Source: CAYZFD01 sp964477735
GTDB lineage: Bacteria > Bacteroidota > Bacteroidia > Flavobacteriales > Flavobacteriaceae
Assembly (NCBI GenBank): GCA_964477735.1
Contig: CAYZFD010000063.1
Span: forward strand, 1 to 7,422
Length of the DNA: 7,422 nt
Reading direction: 5' to 3'
Every line of letters begins with the position of its first letter. The stretch's first letter is position 1. The notes beneath the pieces were generated by a model. It saw only the letters and a list, made by a program, of their open reading frames with translations, ran no database searches and was not told the origin of the DNA. Of the stretch, positions 1-6,708 are shown one piece after another. A program made the translations under genes and the position numbers.

Positions 1-58
1 TAAAAATTAGACTGGGCAAAAAAACAAAAATTTTTAGTAGAAAAAGATGAAATAAAAG
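1..58. other. AT-rich sequence downstream of clpC, no gene assigned
   Basis: This short stretch lies past the clpC stop codon. It is almost entirely A and T, with an A/T-only inverted repeat (TAAAAATT at 1-8 and AATTTTTA at 29-36). No GC-containing stem followed by a T-run is visible in the clpC direction, so I do not call a terminator. A plus-strand reading frame runs open from position 3 to a TGA at 48-50. It could be the tail of a converging gene starting outside the window, but 15 lysine- and arginine-rich codons in A-rich DNA are not enough to support one. Confidence 0.4.
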
Positions 59-2629
59 TTAAATGTTTTTGGCGGGTTTTTCTCCTTGAGTAATGCTGAA
101 TTCCAATTTTTCTTTTGACTTATCTACATCAACCTTAACAGTAGCCCCTTCAGAGAGGTTTCCATTTATGATTTCTTCGGCCAGAGCATCTTCTATATAT
201 TTCTGAATAGCACGTCCAAGGGGTCTTGCACCAAACTGTTTGTCATAGCCTTTATCTGCTAAGAAGCTAACGGCTTTTTTGGAAAGTTCAATGTTGTAGT
301 GAAGATCTTGTAGTCGTTTGCTTAGATCATTCAACTCAATTTTAATAATTTTTTGGATGTCTTCAACAGAAAGTGGGTTGAAAACCACTACATCATCGAT
401 GCGGTTTAAAAACTCAGGTGCAAAAGTTTTCTTGAGAGCGTTTTCGATTATACTTCTGGTTGCAGTGTCTTCTTGAGACTTTTTGGCAGAGGTTCCAAAA
501 CCAACACCCGTTCCGAAATCTTTCACTTGCCTCGCGCCAATATTAGAGGTCATGATGATGACAGTGTTTCTGAAATCAATTTTTCTCCCAAGACTGTCTG
601 TAAGATAGCCGTCGTCTAGGACTTGAAGTAGCATGTTAAACACATCGGGATGTGCTTTTTCAATTTCGTCTAACAGAATAACAGAATAGGGTTTTCTTCT
701 CACTTTTTCACTCAATTGCCCCCCTTCTTCATAGCCTACATATCCTGGAGGCGCGCCAATGAGTCGAGAAATGGCAAATTTTTCCATGTACTCACTCATA
801 TCGATTCGGATGAGCGCATCACTACCTTCAAAAAGCTCCAGTGAAAGCACTTTTGCAAGTTGGGTTTTGCCAACTCCTGTTTGTCCTAAAAAAATAAATG
901 AACCAATGGGTTTGTTGGGGTTTTTTAAACCTACTCTGTTTCGTTGGATGGCTTTTACAACTTTAGAAACAGCTTCATCTTGACCAATAACTTTAGACTG
1001 GATAATGTTTTCAAGATTTTTTAATGTGTTGCTTTCTTGTTGCGCCACTCTATTTATTGGGATTCCAGTCATCATAGAAACGATGTCTGCGATATTGTCT
1101 TCGTTAACAAGGATTCGATGTAGTTTTTGCTCTTCTTCCCAGTCTTCTTGAGCTAGTAAAAGTTCTTTTTCTAAACGCTTTTCGTCATCTCTTAGCTTGG
1201 CGGCTTCCTCGTATTTTTGGTTTTTCACCACAGAAGTTTTTAAGGCTCTGACCTCATCGAGCTTTTGTTCAAGGCTTACGATTTCTTTGGGCACTTCCAT
1301 ATTGGTGATGTGTACTCTAGATCCGGCTTCGTCGAGGGCATCAATAGCCTTGTCAGGAAGAAAACGATCGGTCATGTAGCGATTCGTTAGCTTCACGCAG
1401 GCTTCAATGGCCTCTGGAGTGTAGGTCACATTGTGGTGACTTTCATATCTTTCTTTAATGTTGTTGAGAATTTCTATGGTTTCTTCAACTGTTGTGGGTT
1501 CTACCTGAATTTTTTGAAATCTTCTTTCGAGCGCTCCGTCTTTCTCAATGTATTGTCGATATTCGTCTAAAGTGGTGGCGCCAATACATTGGATTTCACC
1601 TCTTGCTAATGCAGGTTTAAACATGTTTGAAGCGTCGAGGCTACCTGTGGCACCACCTGCACCAACTATGGTGTGAATTTCGTCAATAAACAAAATGATG
1701 TCTGTGTTTTTTTCTAATTCATTCATCACTGCTTTCATTCGTTCCTCGAATTGCCCACGATATTTGGTTCCGGCCACTAAACTGGCCAAATCGAGTGTCA
1801 CAACTCTTTTGTTGTAAAGCACTCGCGACACTTTTTTTTGTGTAATTCTCAAGGCCAACCCTTCAGCAATCGCTGATTTTCCAACCCCAGGTTCACCAAT
1901 TAGCAATGGATTATTTTTTTTCCTTCGGCTTAAAATTTGTGAAACGCGTTCAATTTCTTTCTCACGACCAACTATTGGATCGAGTTTTCCTTCTTCGGCC
2001 AAAGCTGTGAGGTCACGTCCAAAATTGTCTAAAACTGGAGTTTTGGATTTTTTAGCCGTTTTCGATTCGGGTCTTGTGGTAAATGGATTTTGTTTTCGGG
2101 GCTCGTTTTCGGCATTTTGCTCGTCAGGGAAAGATTCTGCTGCGGGCATTTCTAAATATTCATCGACATGTTCACCATCGTCGTCAGATTCTAAATATTT
2201 AAATTGCTCCTTAACTGTTTCGTAGTCCACCTGAAGTTTGTGTAGTAATTTGGTTGTGGGGTCGTTTTCATTTCTTAAAATGCAAAGCAATAAATGCGCT
2301 GTGTTAATGGCATCACTTCTAAAAAGTTTGGCTTCTAAAAATGTAGTTTTTAATGCTCTTTCAGCTTGCCGGGTGAGGTGCAAGTTTTTTTTGTGATTGG
2401 GTTCCAATTCGTGAGTTGGGTTGGCTGGACTTAAGATTTCAACTTTTCTTCTGAGGTATTCGAGATCAATTTCTAACATGGTTAAAATGGATATGGCTTT
2501 GCCAGATCCGTCTCTTAATAACCCCAGCATAAGGTGTTCTGTTCCGATAAAATCATGGCCTAAGCGAAGCGCTTCTTCTTTGCTGTAGGTGATCACATCT
2601 TTAACTCTCGGCGAAAAATTATCATCCAT
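59..2629 (-). CDS. clpC: ClpC-type ATP-dependent Clp protease ATP-binding subunit
   Basis: This is a class I Clp/Hsp100 AAA+ unfoldase. It should form a cytoplasmic hexamer that unfolds substrates and threads them into ClpP. The 856-residue protein shows the full domain order: a double Clp N-domain (about 1-145); an acidic, low-complexity linker (about 147-200); AAA-1 with Walker A GEPGVGKS (245-252), pore tyrosine Y290 and Walker B with D316/E317; a coiled-coil middle domain with a UVR-like YEEAAKLRD motif (473-481); and AAA-2 with Walker A GQTGVGKT (582-589), pore loop GYVGY (629-633) and Walker B LLDE (652-655). A VGF tripeptide at 709-711 matches the loop that docks on ClpP, and GARP at 800-803 fits sensor 2. 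The middle domain and UVR motif favour ClpC over ClpA; it is shorter than ClpB's. It is somewhat longer than the roughly 810 residues of Bacillus ClpC, mainly because of the linker. The ATG at 2627-2629 gives the family's usual N-terminus. No Shine-Dalgarno is visible, as is normal in Bacteroidota. The gene is divergent from gyrA. Confidence 0.96.
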   Translation of the reverse strand: MDDNFSPRVKDVITYSKEEALRLGHDFIGTEHLMLGLLRDGSGKAISILTMLEIDLEYLRRKVEILSPANPTHELEPNHKKNLHLTRQAERALKTTFLEAKLFRSDAINTAHLLLCILRNENDPTTKLLHKLQVDYETVKEQFKYLESDDDGEHVDEYLEMPAAESFPDEQNAENEPRKQNPFTTRPESKTAKKSKTPVLDNFGRDLTALAEEGKLDPIVGREKEIERVSQILSRRKKNNPLLIGEPGVGKSAIAEGLALRITQKKVSRVLYNKRVVTLDLASLVAGTKYRGQFEERMKAVMNELEKNTDIILFIDEIHTIVGAGGATGSLDASNMFKPALARGEIQCIGATTLDEYRQYIEKDGALERRFQKIQVEPTTVEETIEILNNIKERYESHHNVTYTPEAIEACVKLTNRYMTDRFLPDKAIDALDEAGSRVHITNMEVPKEIVSLEQKLDEVRALKTSVVKNQKYEEAAKLRDDEKRLEKELLLAQEDWEEEQKLHRILVNEDNIADIVSMMTGIPINRVAQQESNTLKNLENIIQSKVIGQDEAVSKVVKAIQRNRVGLKNPNKPIGSFIFLGQTGVGKTQLAKVLSLELFEGSDALIRIDMSEYMEKFAISRLIGAPPGYVGYEEGGQLSEKVRRKPYSVILLDEIEKAHPDVFNMLLQVLDDGYLTDSLGRKIDFRNTVIIMTSNIGARQVKDFGTGVGFGTSAKKSQEDTATRSIIENALKKTFAPEFLNRIDDVVVFNPLSVEDIQKIIKIELNDLSKRLQDLHYNIELSKKAVSFLADKGYDKQFGARPLGRAIQKYIEDALAEEIINGNLSEGATVKVDVDKSKEKLEFSITQGEKPAKNI

Positions 2630-2881
2630 CTGAAATTCGTTTTGGAAATGTTATGATTTGGCGAATACTGTTCAAAATCCGTACCGCAATACGTCATTAT
2701 AAGGCTAATAGACAAAAAAAAATGACGATATGCAACATTTTTAAGTGCAAATTATAAAGAATAGCATATTAAAATTGTTGATAAATCATTTTAAAAAAAC
2801 AGATATCTTACAGGTCTAACCTCAAGTTTATGCTTAAATTAGCAAGGTTTACTTGACAACAAATAATAAGCAAAATTACCT
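2630..2881. promoter_or_regulatory. Divergent clpC-gyrA intergenic control region
   Basis: These 252 bp separate the divergent starts of clpC (minus) and gyrA (plus), so promoters for both should lie here. The region is AT-rich and has no ORF of note. I looked for the Bacteroidota promoter pattern (TTG near -33, TANNTTTG near -7). The plus strand has no exact -7 match. The minus strand has one exact TAATTTTG (2878 down to 2871), but without a -33 TTG at the right distance. Two near-matches with a three-base spacer lie on the minus strand at 2748-2756 and 2860-2868. No CIRCE-like heat-shock operator is visible in front of clpC. Neither gene has a Shine-Dalgarno sequence. Transcription starts therefore cannot be placed from sequence alone. 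Confidence 0.7.
2686..2733. repeat. Imperfect inverted repeat in the clpC-gyrA spacer
   Basis: GCAATACGTCATT (2686-2698) is mirrored by AATGACGATATGC (2721-2733). The arms pair at 10 of 13 positions: GCA/TGC outside, three mismatches, then a perfect seven-base CGTCATT/AATGACG inner arm. The 22-base middle is AT-rich and includes an A9 run that continues into the right arm. It could be a dyad operator with widely spaced half-sites, or a hairpin in the 5' leader of clpC, 57-104 bases upstream of its start codon. It is not a classical terminator, because neither side carries a T-run directly after the stem. The pattern is plain in the sequence; any function is inference. Confidence 0.5.
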
Positions 2882-5407
2882 ATGAGTTTAGGAGAGAAAC
2901 TTATCCCCATCAATATTGAAGATGAGATGAAATCGGCCTACATTGATTATTCAATGTCTGTCATTGTGTCACGTGCACTTCCCGATGTTCGAGATGGTAT
3001 GAAACCTGTTCACCGCCGTGTTCTGTATGGTATGCATGAATTGGGTGTGAAAGCCAGTAGTTCCTACAAAAAATCTGCCCGTATCGTTGGTGAGGTTTTA
3101 GGAAAGTATCACCCCCATGGTGATACTTCAGTATATGATACCATGGTGAGAATGGCGCAAGATTGGAGCTTACGTTATATGATGGTTGATGGGCAGGGAA
3201 ACTTCGGATCTGTTGATGGAGATAGCCCTGCTGCCATGCGTTATACTGAGGCGCGTATGCAAAAGATTTCTGAGGATATGCTTGCCGATATTGAAAAAGA
3301 TACAGTTGATCATCAGCTCAATTTCGATGACACCCTAAAAGAACCTAAAGTTCTACCCACAAGAGTGCCCAACCTCTTAATTAATGGTGCTTCGGGCATT
3401 GCTGTAGGGATGGCCACAAACATGCCACCACACAATCTAAGTGAAGTGGTTGATGGAATTGTAGCTTACATCGATGACAGGTCAATTGACATTGATGGCT
3501 TGATGCAACATGTTAAAGCTCCCGACTTTCCAACAGGCGGAACAATTTATGGATATGAAGGCGTAAGAGATGCTTTTCACACTGGAAGAGGTCGGGTAGT
3601 GCTTCGCGCTAAGGCAAACATCGAAGAAGTAAATGGCCGCGAATGCATTATCGTGACTGAAATCCCCTACCAAGTCAATAAAGCTGAAATGATTAAAAAA
3701 ACAGCTGAGTTGATCAATGATAAAAAGATTGAGGGCATATCAACTATACGTGATGAGTCAGACCGAAAAGGAATGCGAGTGGTTTATGTGCTAAAAAGAG
3801 ACGCCATTCCCAATATTGTCATGAATTTGTTATACAAATACACGGCTTTGCAATCCTCATTTAGTGTTAACAACATTGCCTTAGTGGCAGGACGTCCGCA
3901 AATGTTGAACCTAAAAGATTTGATTCATCACTTTGTTGAACACAGACATGATGTGGTGGTTCGACGCACCAAATTCGAACTAAAAAAAGCTGAAGAAAGA
4001 GCTCATATTTTAGAGGGTCTTATAATAGCTTCAGACAATATAGATGAAGTTATTGCCTTGATCCGAGCATCCTCTGATGCAGATGAAGCCAAAGCCAAGT
4101 TGATGGAAGTCTTTAAACTCACAGAACTTCAGGCAAAAGCAATCGTTGAAATGCGACTCCGACAGTTAACGGGTCTAGAGCAAGATAAGCTTCGTGCGGA
4201 GTATGAAGCCTTGATGAAAACCATTGAAGATCTTAAAGATATCCTATCTAGTGAGGATCGTAGAATGGATATTATTAAGGAGGAATTGCTAGAGATAAAA
4301 GCAAAATATGGCGACGAAAGACGCTCCAACATTGAATATGCAGGAGGTGATTTTAGCATAGAAGACATGATTCCTGACGAAAAAGTGGTCATTACCATTT
4401 CGCATGCAGGATATATCAAAAGAACTTCACTCTCTGAATATAAAACCCAAAACAGAGGTGGCGTGGGGCAAAAGGCCTCAACCACTCGAAACGAAGACTT
4501 TTTGGAGCATTTATTCATGGGAACTAACCATCAATATATGCTCTTCTTTACCCAAAAAGGAAAGTGTTTTTGGATGCGTGTTTTCGAAATTCCTGAAGGA
4601 AGCCGTACATCAAAAGGCCGTGCCATACAAAACCTTATCAACATAGAGCAAGACGACAAGGTGAAAGCTTTCATTTGCACCCAAGACTTGAAAGATGAGG
4701 AATATATCAACAGTCATTATGTGATTATGGCCACCAAAAAAGGGGTTGTCAAAAAGACTTCCTTGGAACAATATTCCAGACCTCGTGTTAATGGAATTAA
4801 CGCCATCACTGTTCGGGAAGATGATGAGTTGCTAGAAGCCCGCCTCACCACAGGAAACTCTCAAGTTTTATTGGCAGTTCGATCAGGTAAAGCCATTCGT
4901 TTCGAAGAAAGTAAAACCCGACCCATGGGTAGAAGCGCCTCAGGTGTTCGTGGTATCAGCCTTGCTGATGCACATGATGAAGTTGTTGGCATGATTTCTG
5001 TAAATGATATGGACAGTGACATTTTAGTAGTTTCTGAAAACGGTTACGGAAAACGTTCTAGTCTTGAAGATTATCGCATCACCAATCGTGGCGGAAAAGG
5101 GGTTAAAACCATCTCCATTACTGATAAAACAGGCAAGTTGGTAGCCATTAAAAACGTGACAGATGCCGATGATTTAATGATTATCAATCGATCGGGAATT
5201 GCAATAAGATTAGAAGTTAGCAGCTTGCGCGTAATGGGTAGGGCAACACAAGGCGTAAAATTAATCAACCTAAAAGGAGATGATACTATTGCTGCCGTAG
5301 CCAAAGTGATGCACGAAGACCAAGAAGTACAAGATGTTGAAAATTTAGAAGTTAATGGCGAGGAGGTAAACCCTAACAGTCCAGACGAACAAGTCAATGA
5401 CGAATAA
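2882..5407 (+). CDS. gyrA: DNA gyrase subunit A
   Basis: GyrA is the DNA breakage-reunion subunit of gyrase (A2B2 with GyrB), which introduces negative supercoils using ATP. The 841-residue protein is complete. The winged-helix core contains the quinolone-determining segment (HPHGDTSVYD, 77-86) and the catalytic tyrosine Y121 in AAMRYTEAR. The tower and coiled-coil region runs to about residue 490. The C-terminal beta-pinwheel shows six blade motifs: NRGGVG (524-529), SKGRAIQ (577-583), PRVNGIN (634-640), GRSASGVRG (683-691), NRGGKG (735-740) and GRATQGV (786-792). A GyrA-box in blade one argues for GyrA rather than ParC, although its usual lysine is V528. The last 30 or so residues are acidic. 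At the position matching E. coli Ser83 there is T82, and the Asp87 match is D86; neither is a typical resistance change. It is a little shorter than E. coli GyrA (875). The ATG at 2882 gives the usual MSLGEKLIPINIEDEMK-type start; no Shine-Dalgarno precedes it. Confidence 0.97.
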   Translation: MSLGEKLIPINIEDEMKSAYIDYSMSVIVSRALPDVRDGMKPVHRRVLYGMHELGVKASSSYKKSARIVGEVLGKYHPHGDTSVYDTMVRMAQDWSLRYMMVDGQGNFGSVDGDSPAAMRYTEARMQKISEDMLADIEKDTVDHQLNFDDTLKEPKVLPTRVPNLLINGASGIAVGMATNMPPHNLSEVVDGIVAYIDDRSIDIDGLMQHVKAPDFPTGGTIYGYEGVRDAFHTGRGRVVLRAKANIEEVNGRECIIVTEIPYQVNKAEMIKKTAELINDKKIEGISTIRDESDRKGMRVVYVLKRDAIPNIVMNLLYKYTALQSSFSVNNIALVAGRPQMLNLKDLIHHFVEHRHDVVVRRTKFELKKAEERAHILEGLIIASDNIDEVIALIRASSDADEAKAKLMEVFKLTELQAKAIVEMRLRQLTGLEQDKLRAEYEALMKTIEDLKDILSSEDRRMDIIKEELLEIKAKYGDERRSNIEYAGGDFSIEDMIPDEKVVITISHAGYIKRTSLSEYKTQNRGGVGQKASTTRNEDFLEHLFMGTNHQYMLFFTQKGKCFWMRVFEIPEGSRTSKGRAIQNLINIEQDDKVKAFICTQDLKDEEYINSHYVIMATKKGVVKKTSLEQYSRPRVNGINAITVREDDELLEARLTTGNSQVLLAVRSGKAIRFEESKTRPMGRSASGVRGISLADAHDEVVGMISVNDMDSDILVVSENGYGKRSSLEDYRITNRGGKGVKTISITDKTGKLVAIKNVTDADDLMIINRSGIAIRLEVSSLRVMGRATQGVKLINLKGDDTIAAVAKVMHEDQEVQDVENLEVNGEEVNPNSPDEQVNDE

Positions 5408-5428
5408 CTATTTTAAATCAATATAAAA

Positions 5429-6658
5429 ATGAAAAGATTTTATTCTATCCTTCTTTTAATGGGTTTGGTTTTGAATTTACAAGCCCAAAAAAAAGAACTA
5501 CGTAACGTAGAAAAACTTTTGAAAACTAACGCCTATGGCGAAGCACTTTCTAGTCTCGAAGCCATAGAAGGGCTGATTTTTACCGCAGAAAATAAATATC
5601 AAAACCAATACCATTTTTTGCTAGGCCAGACCCAACAAGGTCTTAAGAACTATAAGTTGGCATTAGAAGCTTACAGAGCCTCAGGTGACGCTTACAAAAC
5701 TGAGCTAACAACTATTTATAATACACTGATCAATGATTTGGTGACTGCTGCCGTTGAGGATAACGGAAAACAAGATTTTGAATCTGCAGCTCAAAGGCTG
5801 TTTATGGCCTATGATATCGATAAATCTAACACAGATTATCTCTATTATGCTGCCTCGAGTGCTGTAAACGGACAACTTTATGACGTAGCCTTGGAGTATT
5901 ATCTCCAGCTTAAAGCCATGAATTACACAGGAATTGTGCAAGAGTACTTTGTTACAGAGGTGAAAACCGGAGAAGAACAAAAGGTTTCTGAACAAGAATA
6001 TAACCTGTATAAAAAATCAAAAGAATATACCAATCACCGTGTGCAGGATACTGAGTCTCGTTTTCCAGAAATTGTTAAAAATATCGCCTTGATTTATGTG
6101 CAACAAGGAAAAATTGATGAAGCAACAACAGCTATTAAGGATGCACGTGCTGCCAATCCTAAGGACATTGGCTTGATCTTAACCGAAGCAGATTTGTATA
6201 TTAAATTAGATGACAAACCTAAGTTTGCTGAGCTTATGCAAGAAGCCATTGCTCAAGATCCAAACAATGATGTATTGTACTATAACCTTGGTGTGATCAC
6301 TACCGATCAAGGTGAAATTGAAAAAGCGCGTGGCTATTACGAAAAGGCCATTGCTTTAAATCCTGACAATAAAAATGCCTATTTAAACTTGGTGTCCAAT
6401 ATTCTTTCTGGAGAATCAAAAATTGTTGATGAAATGAACAGCTTAGGAACCTCAAGAGCCGACAACATAAGATATGACAATTTAAAAGTGGAACGCGAAA
6501 ACCTTTATAGAGAAGCCGTTCCCTTTTTAGAGTCACTGTTGAAGATTGATCCCAAAGATGTTGATGCTTTGTCAACTTTAAGAAATATTTATGGCACGCT
6601 TGGCGAAACAGCAAAATTTAAAGATTTAAAAGATCGTATTGAAGCCTTAAACCAATAA
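5429..6658 (+). CDS. Exported tetratricopeptide-repeat protein, function unknown
   Basis: The 409-residue protein starts with a clear Sec signal peptide: basic MKR, a hydrophobic stretch to about residue 17, and a likely signal peptidase I cut after A19 (LQA|QKK). There is no cysteine near the cut, so it is probably soluble in the periplasm rather than a lipoprotein. The mature part is helical TPR-like sequence. The clearest repeats are at 213-246, 247-280 and 281-314 (YYNLGVITTDQGEIEKARGYYEKAIALNPDN style), with weaker units around 59-87, 115-165 and 376-409. Two stretches break the array: a charged insert near 172-211 and a segment at 331-362 (EMNSLGTSRADN... ending LYREAV) that I recall from other Bacteroidota TPR proteins. 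TPRs usually bind protein partners; no catalytic motif is seen. The ATG lies 21 bp after the gyrA stop, with no promoter visible between and a terminator after it, so co-transcription with gyrA is likely. I cannot assign a function. Confidence 0.9.
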   Translation: MKRFYSILLLMGLVLNLQAQKKELRNVEKLLKTNAYGEALSSLEAIEGLIFTAENKYQNQYHFLLGQTQQGLKNYKLALEAYRASGDAYKTELTTIYNTLINDLVTAAVEDNGKQDFESAAQRLFMAYDIDKSNTDYLYYAASSAVNGQLYDVALEYYLQLKAMNYTGIVQEYFVTEVKTGEEQKVSEQEYNLYKKSKEYTNHRVQDTESRFPEIVKNIALIYVQQGKIDEATTAIKDARAANPKDIGLILTEADLYIKLDDKPKFAELMQEAIAQDPNNDVLYYNLGVITTDQGEIEKARGYYEKAIALNPDNKNAYLNLVSNILSGESKIVDEMNSLGTSRADNIRYDNLKVERENLYREAVPFLESLLKIDPKDVDALSTLRNIYGTLGETAKFKDLKDRIEALNQ

Positions 6659-6677
6659 GACTTTCAATTTTCTAAAT

Positions 6678-6708
6678 AAAAAAAACCACCTCAAGGGGTG
6701 GTTTTTTT
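6678..6708. terminator. Bidirectional Rho-independent terminator
   Basis: An A8 run (6678-6685), the arm CCACC (6686-6690), a six-base loop (6691-6696), the arm GGTGG (6697-6701) and a T7 run (6702-6708) form a classic hairpin. A T-G pair can close the loop to four bases, and the A and T runs can lengthen the stem. Both strands read as stem plus U-tract, so it can end transcription of the TPR gene (plus, 20 bp after its stop) and of the NlpC/P60 gene (minus). The minus-strand stop codon, complement of TTA at 6707-6709, sits inside the T-run. No room is left for any other gene between the two. Confidence 0.88.

Noticed and set aside
4..93. Plus-strand frame reading KLDWAKKQKFLVEKD-like sequence
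   Set aside because: It begins right after a TAA, has no ATG and runs into the clpC coding region on the other strand. It is probably chance.
759..983. Plus-strand open frames inside clpC, here and at 1197-1379 and 2007-2225
   Set aside because: They lie opposite conserved AAA+ coding sequence and have no independent support.
2871..2878. Exact TANNTTTG (minus strand TAATTTTG) as a clpC promoter
   Set aside because: No TTG lies about 19-21 bases upstream on the minus strand, and it would imply a leader of roughly 235 bases. One short motif in AT-rich DNA is expected by chance.
2853..2881. TTGACA just before gyrA as a sigma-70-type -35 box
   Set aside because: No -10 element follows at 17 bases before the start codon, and Bacteroidota promoters do not use this hexamer as their norm.
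3110..3139. Thr82 in the quinolone-determining region as a resistance mutation
   Set aside because: Threonine at this position is the natural residue in several susceptible bacteria, and the Asp87 equivalent is intact, so there is no basis to call resistance.
4129..4518. Minus-strand open frame of 129 codons antisense to gyrA
   Set aside because: It lies wholly inside a strongly conserved gyrA region, shows no recognisable domain and has a Ser-rich composition typical of antisense reading. It is a shadow frame.
5071..5397. Minus-strand open frame of 108 codons antisense to the gyrA 3' end
   Set aside because: It is fully overlapped by the GyrA pinwheel coding sequence, and the translation has no motif or family resemblance.
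6300..6614. Minus-strand open frame of 104 codons antisense to the TPR gene
   Set aside because: It overlaps clear TPR repeats on the plus strand, and its own translation looks like random His/Leu/Phe-rich sequence.
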